This document shows, piece by piece, positions 9,397-18,553 of a stretch of DNA of 64,000 nucleotides; position 1 is the first letter of the stretch; each line of letters starts with the position of its first letter. Source of the stretch: Domibacillus iocasae (lineage in GTDB: Bacteria; Bacillota; Bacilli; Bacillales; Domibacillaceae); the NCBI RefSeq assembly GCF_001750285.1, contig NZ_MAMP01000024.1, forward strand, positions 186,001 to 250,000, written 5' to 3'. The notes beneath the pieces are model-generated. The model searched no databases and was not told the DNA's origin. It saw only the letters and a list, made by a program, of their open reading frames with translations. Position numbers and translations under genes: made by a program.

Positions 9397-11289
9397 TTAT
9401 TTTAAGAAAACACGCACTTTGCTTCCTCTTTCCACTTTAACCCCTTGTTTTGGAGACTGGGAAATGACCGTATCGCCTGTTCCTTCCGTAACAATATTAA
9501 CGTTGATCAGCTGTTCCTTTAATTTTTCTTTCGATAATCCAATCAAATTCGGCATGCTGACAAAATCCGGGTCGTCCCACGTTTTTTCTTTTTCCAGCTG
9601 ATTTGTTTGTTTCTTCACGTTCAACAGCGGTAAAATGTCCTCCATCATCTTTCCGACAATTGGAGCCGCCACGGTGCCCCCAAACTGCACAGTACCTTTT
9701 GGATTATCAATCGCTGTGTAAATCACTACTTTTGGATCGTTAGCAGGTGCAGTTCCAATAAACGATACGATATGGTTATTTTCCAAATAGCGCCCATCTT
9801 TCGCTTTTTGTGCCGTTCCCGTTTTTCCGCCAACACGGTATCCGTCCACAAATGCATTTCGTCCTGTCCCTTTTGCCACAACACTTTCAAGCGCACGCCG
9901 CACTTCCTTTGATGTTTCTTCGGATATGACTTGACGCACTTTTTTTGGTTTATGAACAGCTTCTATTTTTCCTGTGACTGGGTTTGTCCAGCTTTTTGCC
10001 ACAAATGGCTCATATAAAATGCCGCCATTTACCGCTGCGGAAACAGCTGTTACCTGCTGAATAGGCGTGACAGCAACCCCCTGCCCAAAAGCGGCCGTGG
10101 CTGCTTCTACCGGTCCGGCTGATTGTTCGGTAAATAAAATACCGGCCCCTTCCCCGTATAAATCTATGCCTGTTTTTTCCCCAAACCCAAACTTACGAAT
10201 GTAAGTAAAGAGTTTTTTTTCACCTAGGCGGGACCCAAGTTCAACAAAGCCCGGATTGCACGAATTCTCGACGACTTCAAGAAATGTTTGATGGCCATGC
10301 CCTTCCCGTTTCCAACACCGCAGTCGAGTACCATTCACTTCCACATAACCCGGATCAAAAAAATGATCCTGATCGAGATCGACTTCTTTTTCTTCCAGCG
10401 CAGCTGCCAATGTAATGATCTTAAAGGTGGAGCCTGGTTCAAATGTGCTCCATACCGGCAAATTTCGGTTGTAAATGTCCGGATCATATTTATTAAAACG
10501 TGCCGGATCATATGATGGACGGGATGACATTGCGAGAATCGCACCCGTATTTGGGTCCATCGCAATGCTCATCGCTGCATCTGGCTTGTACGTTTTTTCC
10601 GCTTGATCGAGCTCTCTTTCCATCACTGCTTGAATGTCTGCATCAATGGTCAACTGCAAATCCTTCCCGTTAACCGGTGCTTCATAATCATTGGCAAGTC
10701 CAGGCATCTCGTTTCCTTTCGCATCGGTATACATTTGGATAGAACCCGGTTTTCCGGAAAGTTTTTGATCATAATACGCTTCAATGCCAGCGAGTCCTTG
10801 ATTATCCGCACCCGTAAATCCGATAATGTGAGCAAGCCGGTCTTTTAAAACGTAATTTCGAATCGAATCCTCCCCCAGCCAAACTCCTTTTAACTGAAGA
10901 TCTGTTACAGCTCTTGCTGTTTCAGCCGATAAATGCCTTCCTTTTGACGACAGACGTTCGATGGATGAACGCTTCGTCATCCGTTCATACAAAATAGACT
11001 CTTTCTCGCCAAGAACAGCCGCAAGTTTCTTAGCAGCCTGTTTTGGGTCATCAATTTGTGCGGGAATAACATAAACCGTTGGGGCATTTTTATTGCCGAC
11101 AAGAATTTTTCCCTTGCGATCCAGAATAAGGCCGCGTTCCGGTTCTGCGGGGATGCTTCTTCCCCAAAGTTCTTCTGCTTTCTCCGTCAGTTCACCACCG
11201 TTCATCAGTTGAATATAACCGGTGCGGGCAATTAAAGCTGAAAAGGCAAAAAAGGACAAAACAAGCACCCAAAACATTCGACCCCGCAT
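9397..11289 (-). CDS. spoVD: Sporulation-specific penicillin-binding protein SpoVD
   Basis: Class B PBP transpeptidase that crosslinks spore cortex with SpoVE. The order is an N-terminal membrane anchor, a PBP dimerisation domain, a transpeptidase domain with STFK near residue 285, SCN near residue 345 and KTGTAQ near residue 490, and one C-terminal PASTA domain (SMPNLIGLSKEKL). The ATG at 11289 has AAGGGG eight bases upstream. The single PASTA domain and the position between pbpB and murE separate it from PBP2B. Length is 630 residues, near the B. subtilis protein. Confidence 0.94.
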   Translation of the reverse strand: MRGRMFWVLVLSFFAFSALIARTGYIQLMNGGELTEKAEELWGRSIPAEPERGLILDRKGKILVGNKNAPTVYVIPAQIDDPKQAAKKLAAVLGEKESILYERMTKRSSIERLSSKGRHLSAETARAVTDLQLKGVWLGEDSIRNYVLKDRLAHIIGFTGADNQGLAGIEAYYDQKLSGKPGSIQMYTDAKGNEMPGLANDYEAPVNGKDLQLTIDADIQAVMERELDQAEKTYKPDAAMSIAMDPNTGAILAMSSRPSYDPARFNKYDPDIYNRNLPVWSTFEPGSTFKIITLAAALEEKEVDLDQDHFFDPGYVEVNGTRLRCWKREGHGHQTFLEVVENSCNPGFVELGSRLGEKKLFTYIRKFGFGEKTGIDLYGEGAGILFTEQSAGPVEAATAAFGQGVAVTPIQQVTAVSAAVNGGILYEPFVAKSWTNPVTGKIEAVHKPKKVRQVISEETSKEVRRALESVVAKGTGRNAFVDGYRVGGKTGTAQKAKDGRYLENNHIVSFIGTAPANDPKVVIYTAIDNPKGTVQFGGTVAAPIVGKMMEDILPLLNVKKQTNQLEKEKTWDDPDFVSMPNLIGLSKEKLKEQLINVNIVTEGTGDTVISQSPKQGVKVERGSKVRVFLK

Positions 11290-11341
11290 TGCACACACCC
11301 CTTTTCTTCATGATCATATGCAGTATAAAAAAAAAGTTGAC

Positions 11342-11397
11342 AAAAAAAGGCCGTCTCAAATTCAAAGTGCCTGGCACTCTTGAGACAACCTTTTTAT
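11342..11397 (-). terminator. Terminator after pbpB with a nested hairpin
   Basis: GTCTCAA and TTGAGAC form the outer stem and AGTGCC/GGCACT a second stem inside it, with a T-run following on the minus strand. The inner AGTGCCTGGCACT (11366-11378) is a palindrome of its own. Confidence 0.75.
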
Positions 11398-11400
11398 TAT

Positions 11401-13608
11401 TTACCTGGATTGATCCGACTCTGCATTCGCTTTTTTATTGGCCTCTTCAGCACTGCCCGGCTGTTCAAGCTCAATGATCAATTTTTGATTTTCTTTGATG
11501 GTTTTGCCTGCTTGAATATTTTGCGAAATGACATATCCAGAGCCTGAATAACTTACTTTGAGCCCAACACTTTGAGCGACTTTCATGACATCACGGATCG
11601 CCCAGCCATTCATATTAGGCATGGTCCATTTATCAGAAGTCAGTAATACAGCTCTTTCACCTTGAAGCAGCTTTTCACCCGCTGCCGGCACTTGTTTGAC
11701 AATTTTATTACCGGTGCCGATAATCACAGGATCCATGCCGGATGCTGCATATTCTTTACGCGCTTCAGATGTTTTCTGACCCGTAAAATCTTTTAGTTCA
11801 ACCGTTTGGGACATAATCGTTTCATCTGGCTGTATATTTAAATATTGCAGGCTGTTGCGCATCACCGGATTAAAAATTTTCGAGACCGGTGCCGAGCCGG
11901 ATTCATTTTCCAATTTCGGCTGTGCGACAGCTGCATACACGATCAGCTCTGGATCATCTTTCGGCGCCATGCCGATAAATGAGAATAAATAATTGTTCGT
12001 TCCTGTCAAATATCTCCCATCTTTTCCAACGAGCTGCGCTGTTCCTGTTTTACCGGCTATGTCATACCCTTCAATATGATACGGCTTCCCAGTCCCATGT
12101 TCGGCTGTTACTACCGTTTCAAGTACATCCAGCGTTTTTGCAGCTGTTGCCTTAGAAATTGGCTCACCGACAACATCCGGTTCTGCGTTCACAATCGTTT
12201 CGCCAGTCGTATCATCAATAATTTTGTCAATAATATACGGCTTCATCATTTTTCCGCCATTTGTGATAGCTGTTGCCGCTTGGAGCATTTGCATCGCGTT
12301 GACGGTCGATCCTTGACCAAATGCAGTCGTTACTTGTTCAAGCGGATAATTGTATAAAATGCTTCCAGCGGCTTCATTCGGCAGTTCAATACCTGTTTTT
12401 TGCGCAAATTTAAAGTCTTCCAGGTATTGTCTAAACACCCCTGGAGTCATTTGTTCGAGCATATTGGCGATGGCGACGTTTGAAGACCGCTGAATTCCTT
12501 CTTCATACGTAATTTCACCCCAGCCGGCACCACTATTATGATCTCGAATACGATTCGGTCCAACGCTGTATGTTCCGGATTTAAAAGTGGCCTCCGGATT
12601 AAACACGCCTTCTTCAATTGCCGCGGCCAACGTGAAAATTTTCATCGTTGAACCCGGCTCATATGAATATTCAACAAGATCATTCATCCAGTTTACGTCA
12701 AGCCCTTCGCGTGTGCCTGGATGGAACGTCGGCCGCTGGCTCATCGCCAAAATTTTGCCCGTTTTTGCTTCTGCTACAATGGCAAAAGCTTCTGCAGGAT
12801 TATATTGGGCTTCTACTTCATTTAAAGCATCCTCCACAAACGTCTGAATTTTAGAATCAATGGTCAAATACATATGATCGCCATCTTCCGGCTCAGCGAC
12901 CATTTCCCGCTTTTCCGGAAGTAAATAGCCCCATAGATCACTCGTATAGCGAATTTTCCCATCCGTTCCCTGCAAATACTTCTCATAGGATTTTTCGATG
13001 CCCATTTGGCCTTCGGTTTCAAATGTGACCTTCCCATTTGTATCTTCTTTTTCAATTTGCTGTGTAAAGCCAATTAAGTGTGACGCAAATCTCCCATTCG
13101 GATAAAACCGTTTCGCCTGGCGAATAAATGTAATGCCAGGCAGGTCTTCTTCTTCAATTTGCAGTTTAATACTGTTCGACAAACCACGTCCGGCCTTTCC
13201 AAATTCCACCTGGAACGGATCGCCATCTGTTTTTAGCCGTGCCAATATATCCGCTTCATCCATATCAATGTATTTCGCTAATGCCTTGGCTGTTTTTTCC
13301 GGATCTGTTACGTGATTTGGAGACTCCGGATTTGTGGTAGCAGAATCATCCAAAATTGCGGCGATTGTAAAGGACGTTGCATCCTCTGCAATAACTTCAC
13401 CATTTGTGTCATAAATTGTACCCCTGCTCGCTTCAAGAACATCGGTACGCATATATTTTTCAAGCGCTTCGTTTTTTAATTCATGTCCATCTGCTTTTCC
13501 CGTTGCCTGGATATAAAGGACTCGTGAAAATAAGATAAAAAAGAGGAGGGCGAACCCAACATACAGGATCGCAGCTCCTATTTTTCGATTGTTTCTATTT
13601 TCTATCAT
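11401..13608 (-). CDS. pbpB: Septal transpeptidase PBP2B
   Basis: Essential class B PBP of the divisome. A membrane anchor near residues 12-30 precedes the dimerisation domain and the transpeptidase domain with STMK near residue 310, SSNVAIAN near residue 367 and KTGTAQ near residue 515. Two C-terminal PASTA-like repeats follow (near 590-640 and 645-705) and the tail is charged and disordered. Length is 735 residues. Its ATG overlaps the ftsL stop as ATGA, so the two divisome partners are coupled. A strong terminator follows. Confidence 0.96.
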   Translation of the reverse strand: MIENRNNRKIGAAILYVGFALLFFILFSRVLYIQATGKADGHELKNEALEKYMRTDVLEASRGTIYDTNGEVIAEDATSFTIAAILDDSATTNPESPNHVTDPEKTAKALAKYIDMDEADILARLKTDGDPFQVEFGKAGRGLSNSIKLQIEEEDLPGITFIRQAKRFYPNGRFASHLIGFTQQIEKEDTNGKVTFETEGQMGIEKSYEKYLQGTDGKIRYTSDLWGYLLPEKREMVAEPEDGDHMYLTIDSKIQTFVEDALNEVEAQYNPAEAFAIVAEAKTGKILAMSQRPTFHPGTREGLDVNWMNDLVEYSYEPGSTMKIFTLAAAIEEGVFNPEATFKSGTYSVGPNRIRDHNSGAGWGEITYEEGIQRSSNVAIANMLEQMTPGVFRQYLEDFKFAQKTGIELPNEAAGSILYNYPLEQVTTAFGQGSTVNAMQMLQAATAITNGGKMMKPYIIDKIIDDTTGETIVNAEPDVVGEPISKATAAKTLDVLETVVTAEHGTGKPYHIEGYDIAGKTGTAQLVGKDGRYLTGTNNYLFSFIGMAPKDDPELIVYAAVAQPKLENESGSAPVSKIFNPVMRNSLQYLNIQPDETIMSQTVELKDFTGQKTSEARKEYAASGMDPVIIGTGNKIVKQVPAAGEKLLQGERAVLLTSDKWTMPNMNGWAIRDVMKVAQSVGLKVSYSGSGYVISQNIQAGKTIKENQKLIIELEQPGSAEEANKKANAESDQSR

Positions 13609-13955
13609 TTCGGTTCAACAACCTTAATATTTTGATCACTTAAATCCAGTCCCATTGCTTTCGCACGTTCCCGAATTTTTTCGTATGTGCTTTCTTCACT
13701 AATTTGCACTTCCAGGTCCTGGTTAACTTTTTCCTGTTCCTGAATCTTTACATCCATATCTTGAATTTGTTTATTCGTTTCATAAATGGCTGCTTGCGTT
13801 GAGATGAGCTTGGCACACATAAAGCAAACAGTTAACACAAAAACAAGAAACAATACTTTTTCTCCCGGTGTGAAAAACTGCCTGCTTACCTTCCGCCGCT
13901 TGACAGGAGCCGTTTTTGGCTGGTCAACAGCTGGCTTTTTTGCTGCATTGTTCAT
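13605..13955 (-). CDS. ftsL: Cell division protein FtsL
   Basis: Small bitopic divisome protein that forms a complex with DivIB and DivIC. The 116 residues give a basic cytoplasmic tail, one membrane segment near residues 33-53 (VLFLVFVLTVCFMCAKLI) and an extracellular coiled coil with heptad-like IQDMDVKIQEQEKVNQDL. Sequence conservation in this family is low, and the identification rests on topology and the place between rsmH and pbpB. The stop overlaps the pbpB start. Confidence 0.93.
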   Translation of the reverse strand: MNNAAKKPAVDQPKTAPVKRRKVSRQFFTPGEKVLFLVFVLTVCFMCAKLISTQAAIYETNKQIQDMDVKIQEQEKVNQDLEVQISEESTYEKIRERAKAMGLDLSDQNIKVVEPK

Positions 13956-13967
13956 CTAGATCCCCCC

Positions 13968-14915
13968 CTAAACGGTTTCTTTTCTTTTTTCTGCAATGCG
14001 CAGCTTAGCAGATCGTGCCCGGTTATTTTCTTCTAATTCTTCTTCTGTCGGCACAATTGGTTTTCTTGTGACTAATTTTAAAACGGGCTCGTATTCTTCT
14101 GGAATAATCGGCAAACCGGGTGGCAGTTCCGGACCTGTAGATGCTTCTTTAAAAACTGTTTTGCAAATACGGTCTTCAAGCGAGTGAAACGTAATAACAC
14201 TAATCCGGCCGTTCATACTCAACAAGTCAATCGCATCATAAAGAGAGCGTTCAAATACGCCAAGTTCGTCGTTTACAGCAATCCGTATGGCTTGAAATAC
14301 CCGCTTAGCCGGGTGTCCGCCTTTTCTTCTTGCCGGCGCCGGAATGGCATCTTTTATTAGTTCCGTCAGCTGACCCGTCGTTTCAATTGGCTCAATCTCT
14401 CTTGCAGCTTCAATTTTGCGGGCAATCTGCTTAGAAAATTTTTCTTCCCCATACTTAAAAAAAATGCGGACAAGCTGTTCAAATGACCATTCATTTACAA
14501 CATGGTACGCCGACAATGGAGCACTTTTATCCATTCGCATATCAAGCGGCGCATCATGGTGATAGCTGAATCCTCGTTCTGGTGTATCAAGCTGCGGCGA
14601 TGAAACACCCAAGTCATACAAAATGCCATCAACTTCTGTAACGCCCCGTTCGTGAAGTTCTTCTTTCACATGTTCAAAGTTGCTTTTTATAAATTCAACA
14701 CGATCAGCAAACGGCTCAAGCCGTTTTTTTGCATGTTTGATCGCGGTTTCATCCTGATCAAATGCGAACAATCTTCCACTAGGTCCGAGCTGCGAAAGCA
14801 AATACTCACTATGACCTGCTCCGCCAAGCGTACAATCTACATAAATTCCATCAGGGCGAATATTCAGCCCGTCGACCGTTTCACGAAGCAATACGGTCGT
14901 ATGCTTAAATTCCAT
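13968..14915 (-). CDS. rsmH: 16S rRNA (cytosine-1402 N4)-methyltransferase RsmH
   Basis: SAM-dependent methyltransferase (MraW) that methylates C1402 N4 in 16S rRNA. The SAM motif region [15 protein letters not shown] stands near residue 30, and FHSLEDRI near residue 245 marks the C-terminal part. The ATG at 14915 gives [17 protein letters not shown], the usual family N-terminus; the upstream TTG at 14948 would overlap the mraZ end. No strong ribosome site precedes the ATG, so coupling with mraZ is likely. Length is 315 residues. Confidence 0.95.
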   Translation of the reverse strand: MEFKHTTVLLRETVDGLNIRPDGIYVDCTLGGAGHSEYLLSQLGPSGRLFAFDQDETAIKHAKKRLEPFADRVEFIKSNFEHVKEELHERGVTEVDGILYDLGVSSPQLDTPERGFSYHHDAPLDMRMDKSAPLSAYHVVNEWSFEQLVRIFFKYGEEKFSKQIARKIEAAREIEPIETTGQLTELIKDAIPAPARRKGGHPAKRVFQAIRIAVNDELGVFERSLYDAIDLLSMNGRISVITFHSLEDRICKTVFKEASTGPELPPGLPIIPEEYEPVLKLVTRKPIVPTEEELEENNRARSAKLRIAEKRKETV

Positions 14916-14937
14916 TTTCTTATCAGTCCAATCAACG

Positions 14938-15369
14938 TTATAAATCAAAATCAGTTAAATTTTCAGCAATGTCTGCGAATGAGTCCGCTGACGCTTCCAA
15001 GTACTCGTCCCACTTTGACGCATTCCAAATTTCCATCCGATTTGAAACACCAACAATGACACAGTCTTTATGAAGCGATGCATAGTGCAAAAGCGGATCA
15101 GGAATATTTATTCTTCCCTGCCGGTCAAGTTTACAATCATTTGCGCCCGAGAAAAAAAAACGGATAAACGCACGCGCATCTTTTTTTGTCAGGGGCAAAG
15201 TGGAAAGCTTTTCCTCCAGCACTTCCCATTCATCAAGCGGGTAAACAAATAAACACTCGTCCAGGCCACGCGTCACCACAAATGTTTTGCCGGCATCACC
15301 TCGAAATTTTGCAGGAATAATCAATCTGCCTTTTTCATCGATTGAATGACGGTATTCTCCCATGAACAT
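14938..15369 (-). CDS. mraZ: Transcriptional regulator MraZ
   Basis: AbrB-fold (SpoVT-AbrB/MraZ) DNA-binding protein that controls the dcw cluster. Two repeats of the fold are visible: [23 protein letters not shown] at the N-terminus and [19 protein letters not shown] near residue 78, both with the conserved DxxGRxxIP core. Length is 143 residues, typical. It is the first gene of the cluster and sits directly behind the GTGG-repeat region described at 15376-15416, so autoregulation is likely. Confidence 0.96.
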   Translation of the reverse strand: MFMGEYRHSIDEKGRLIIPAKFRGDAGKTFVVTRGLDECLFVYPLDEWEVLEEKLSTLPLTKKDARAFIRFFFSGANDCKLDRQGRINIPDPLLHYASLHKDCVIVGVSNRMEIWNASKWDEYLEASADSFADIAENLTDFDL

Positions 15370-15375
15370 GACGCG

Positions 15376-15416
15376 TCCCCACTTTCTACACTAACTTTAC
15401 CACATCCCCCCACTTT
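15376..15416 (-). promoter_or_regulatory. mraZ: Probable MraZ operator (GTGG repeats)
   Basis: Read on the minus strand this region has GTGG, GTGG, GTGT and GTGG blocks 9-12 bases apart, with AAAGTG in front of the first and last (CACTTT on the plus strand at 15411-15416 and 15380-15385). MraZ is known in other bacteria to bind short direct repeats of this kind upstream of its own gene. The last repeat also supplies the GGGGA ribosome site of mraZ. Binding here is inferred. Confidence 0.7.
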
Positions 15417-15460
15417 GCACCACCAATTTCATAATGGGCTTTATTCCTTTTTTTGCGCAT

Positions 15461-15486
15461 AAAAAAAGCCTGCCAAAAGGCAGACT
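15461..15486 (-). terminator. Terminator after bshC
   Basis: Minus-strand TCTGCC, loop TTTT, GGCAGGC, then seven T. It separates bshC from the dcw cluster promoter. Confidence 0.85.
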
Positions 15487-15497
15487 TACTTTTCATT

Positions 15498-17114
15498 TCA
15501 CATATATAAAACGTAATGACTTCCATCATGCTGATATGATTGGTCCATTAATTCATCGATAAAAGAAGGACCATATATATTTAAGAAAGGATATAAATTC
15601 CATATCCTTTCCTGCAGTCCGTCTGGCCGAAGGAATGTTTCCACGCGATCAAAACGGCGCAGCACTGCTTCATGTGTCTGCTCTAGAACAGCGTCACTCT
15701 TCTGAAGAAGAATGTTAATTTGCCGCTCGTGATACGATTTGTTTTTTTGGACGATCGGCATAAGTCCGTTATGAAGCGCCGTTGCACGTGCTTCAATTTT
15801 TTCATAGTTCGCCAGCAGCTCCTGCTTCATCTGTGCGACAAGTTCATGTAAGTGATGATCACGAACCGCTTCGATATACGCAGCTTTTTCTTGCTGAACG
15901 CCCTGCTGTACAGCCCTTTCAATTGGCATGTCCATCTCTGAAAGGATACCCGCAACGCTTCGATCGACAATGGTGATATTTAAGCGGGGAACAACGAGCG
16001 GCGTCTTCATTTTAAAATGCTCAAAAGCACCTTTTAATTCCGCCCAATACGCAATTTCTCCCGGTCCGGCAATAAAGGCGAGCGTCGGAAACAGCCACTC
16101 CTGCATAAGCGGCCGCGTGACAACATTATTGCTGAATGATTCAGGAGAAACTTCAAGAAGCTGCAATAAATCCGCTTCGGTATATGTGTGACCACTTTTA
16201 CTGATGAACAGCCCGTTTTCTTTTTGGAGTAAATGGCGTTCGCCTTTTTCGATTAAAAATAAATTGGCTGGCTGTTCGCCTGTTTCAATAGCAGGAATAA
16301 AACCGGCTTCCTTTATTTGCTGCTGCGTTTTGTTCACGGCTTCCGCCAGCTGGTCATTTTCTAAAATCAGCCGTTTAAAAAATGGAGCTTCGAGCTTTCT
16401 CAGCGCAGGATCCGCCGCATCAATTAACAGCAGACCGTACTTTGCAAAAAAAGAACCTGTTAAAAACGCAAAAAATTCTGTAAACGTACTGCTTTCCCCC
16501 ACAGCTCTTTTTACGTCCCTAAGTAATTGATTTGTATAATTTGTTTCTTTTAGACAGGCAAAAACAGACGTTACCCATTCCATCATCATTTGTTTATCAA
16601 AAACCGTGTTTGACGCGGCCTTTTTTTTCACGAAGCGTTCTGGATAGCCTATTTTCTGCATGCGTTCGTTTTTTTCAATAAATACATGATTCACTTCCAT
16701 TAAATCATGGTCTTCCCCGGCAATCCAAAAAATAGGCACAACCGGAATTCCAAGCTTTTCTTCCTGTTCCTTTGCTAAGTGCAAAATAGAAATGATTTTA
16801 TGTATAGAATATAAAGGCCCTGTTAAAAGCCCTGCCTGCTGGCCACCGACGACCGCGACAGACGAAGGGTTCATTAACTTTTGCAGCGACTGCTCAACTT
16901 CCATAGTAAGATGATGCGGTGCCATGTAGTTCCGGACAATTCCGGCTACTTCATTTCGTTTAAAATCCCTTGTCCGCACTTCTTCCGCACGCTGCTCGAA
17001 AGAATGCGGTGAAAATGGCTTATAGTCAAAAAAGCCGCCGGCCTGGGATGATCCGCTTATATACTCTTTTGCGAACGGGTTTAAAGCGGGAACAGAAATG
17101 CGTTCTTGTTCCAT
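15498..17114 (-). CDS. bshC: Bacillithiol biosynthesis protein BshC
   Basis: Putative cysteine-adding enzyme of the last step of bacillithiol synthesis (GlcN-malate plus cysteine). The 538-residue protein matches the BshC/YllA family in length and in blocks such as VVGGQQAGLLTGPLYS near residue 90, IFWIAGEDHDLMEVNHV near residue 128 and FIAGPGEIAYWAELKG near residue 348, with a helical coiled-coil part near 410-500. It stands alone just upstream of mraZ, as in B. subtilis (yllA). It ends in its own terminator. Confidence 0.95.
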   Translation of the reverse strand: MEQERISVPALNPFAKEYISGSSQAGGFFDYKPFSPHSFEQRAEEVRTRDFKRNEVAGIVRNYMAPHHLTMEVEQSLQKLMNPSSVAVVGGQQAGLLTGPLYSIHKIISILHLAKEQEEKLGIPVVPIFWIAGEDHDLMEVNHVFIEKNERMQKIGYPERFVKKKAASNTVFDKQMMMEWVTSVFACLKETNYTNQLLRDVKRAVGESSTFTEFFAFLTGSFFAKYGLLLIDAADPALRKLEAPFFKRLILENDQLAEAVNKTQQQIKEAGFIPAIETGEQPANLFLIEKGERHLLQKENGLFISKSGHTYTEADLLQLLEVSPESFSNNVVTRPLMQEWLFPTLAFIAGPGEIAYWAELKGAFEHFKMKTPLVVPRLNITIVDRSVAGILSEMDMPIERAVQQGVQQEKAAYIEAVRDHHLHELVAQMKQELLANYEKIEARATALHNGLMPIVQKNKSYHERQINILLQKSDAVLEQTHEAVLRRFDRVETFLRPDGLQERIWNLYPFLNIYGPSFIDELMDQSYQHDGSHYVLYM

Positions 17115-17222
17115 ACATGTACTTCCTTTCTTTCGGACAAATTTTCTTGTTCGAGTATACCACCTGAAGGATTGAAAGGGAAAATAATGTGCCTGTACGC
17201 AAACTATTATGTTAAAAAAATA

Positions 17223-17250
17223 TTGATTTGAGAATGATTATCATTATAAT
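17223..17250 (+). promoter_or_regulatory. Fur box overlapping a sigma-A promoter
   Basis: TGAGAATGATTATCA (17229-17243) differs by one base from the 7-1-7 Fur core TGATAATNATTATCA, and ATTATCATTATAA continues an overlapping half. The -35 TTGATT (17223-17228) and -10 TATAAT (17245-17250) are 16 bases apart, so the box fills the spacer. Iron-replete Fur should block this promoter. It drives the downstream iron importer. Confidence 0.88.
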
Positions 17251-17298
17251 TTAGTTGACAGCATTGCTGATCTTACATAAACAAAAGGGGCGTTATCA

Positions 17299-18375
17299 AT
17301 GGCAACAACGAAAACGAAATTTTTATCAGGACTGCTCGGCATGTCTCTCCTGATGGCTGCATGCGGAAACGAAAGTGAACCTGCAACAACAGCACCGGCA
17401 GAAAATGAGGAAGCGCAAGAAGCTGGTGAAGTAAATCTTTATACAAGCCGTCATTATGAAACGGACGATGCACTTTTCGATCAATTCACTGAAGAAACAG
17501 GGATTGAAGTCAATGTCGTTAAAGGTGAAGCAGATGAGCTTGGAGAACGTCTTTCACGTGAAGGAGAAGCAACAGAAGCTGACCTTTATTACACAGCGGA
17601 TGCCGGCCGTCTGCATTGGGCAAAAGAAAAAGGACTCCTGCAACCTGTTGAAAATGACTCTTTAAATGAAAATATACCGGAAAATTACCGTGACGTAGAC
17701 AATGAATGGTTCGGTTTAACAAAACGGGCTCGTGTTATTGTTTATGCGAAAGATCGCGTAACACCAGAAGATTTATCCACATATGAAGCATTAACAGAAG
17801 ATAAATGGAATAAAAAAGTGCTGATTCGTTCATCAGACAACGTGTATAACCAGTCACTTGTTGCTTCGTTTATTTCATTAAATGGTGCGGATGCTGCAAA
17901 AGAGTGGTCGCAAGGAATTGCGAATAACCTTGCCCGTGACCCTGAAGGCGGCGACCGCGACCAGGCAAAAGCAGTTGTGGCCGGCATCGGTGATGTTGCG
18001 GTGATGAACACGTACTACTTCGGCCAGCTTTTAAATTCTGAAGATCCAGAAGAAGTAAAAGTAGCGGAACAATTAGGTGTATTCTTCCCTAATCAGGAAA
18101 CAAACGGAACACATGTTAATGTAAGTGGCGCTGGCGTGACAAAACATGCGAAAAATAAAGAAAATGCCATTGCACTTTTAGAATTCCTGTCAAGTGAAGA
18201 TGCACAAGGCCAATTTTCTGAAGCAAACTTTGAATATCCAGTGAATGCAAACGTGGAGCCTGCAGAACTTCTTGCTTCTTGGGGCCAATTCAAAGAGCAG
18301 GACTTAAACTTGTCCGAGCTTGGAAAGTATAATGCAGACGCAGTTAAACTAATGAATGAAGTTGGCTGGAAATAA
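17299..18375 (+). CDS. Fe(III) ABC transporter substrate-binding lipoprotein
   Basis: FbpA/FutA-type periplasmic-binding-protein fold, acting as a lipoprotein on the outer face of the membrane. A signal peptide ends in the lipobox LMAAC (Cys near residue 22), followed by an acidic linker and VNLYTSRHYETDDALF. MNTYYFGQLL near residue 235 carries the paired tyrosines that bind iron in this family. Length is 358 residues. A Fur box lies about 50 bases upstream, which supports iron as the substrate. A terminator follows at 18388, so the permease and ATPase genes may be expressed at a lower level. The operon is not part of the usual ylb-yll backbone and looks inserted. Confidence 0.9.
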   Translation: MATTKTKFLSGLLGMSLLMAACGNESEPATTAPAENEEAQEAGEVNLYTSRHYETDDALFDQFTEETGIEVNVVKGEADELGERLSREGEATEADLYYTADAGRLHWAKEKGLLQPVENDSLNENIPENYRDVDNEWFGLTKRARVIVYAKDRVTPEDLSTYEALTEDKWNKKVLIRSSDNVYNQSLVASFISLNGADAAKEWSQGIANNLARDPEGGDRDQAKAVVAGIGDVAVMNTYYFGQLLNSEDPEEVKVAEQLGVFFPNQETNGTHVNVSGAGVTKHAKNKENAIALLEFLSSEDAQGQFSEANFEYPVNANVEPAELLASWGQFKEQDLNLSELGKYNADAVKLMNEVGWK

Positions 18376-18387
18376 GAAACGAAAAAG

Positions 18388-18419
18388 CGGCAGGCTTGAT
18401 TAAAGTCTGCCGTTTTTTT
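18388..18419 (+). terminator. Terminator or attenuator after the iron-binding protein gene
   Basis: CGGCAGGCTT, loop, AAGTCTGCCG, then seven T. It probably lowers transcription of the permease and ATPase relative to the binding protein, a common pattern in ABC importers. Confidence 0.85.
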
Positions 18420-18553
18420 GCAATATGCGACATACTCTTGTTTTTTGCAAGCAGTTTTCATACTATTAAAGGAGTGAGTATTTTACGAGCAAATAACATA
18501 ACCAAATGAACATTTTGTTCGCTGCGCTCATTCTGTCCAAGCGAGGTATTATT

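Noticed and set aside
14652-15059. 135-codon open frame antisense to rsmH and mraZ
   Set aside because: Shadow of two conserved genes; no initiation signals.
18506-18553. Upstream ATG extension of the iron permease
   Set aside because: No ribosome site before 18506, while GAGGT lies six bases before the ATG at 18554 and the protein then begins with a normal basic segment.
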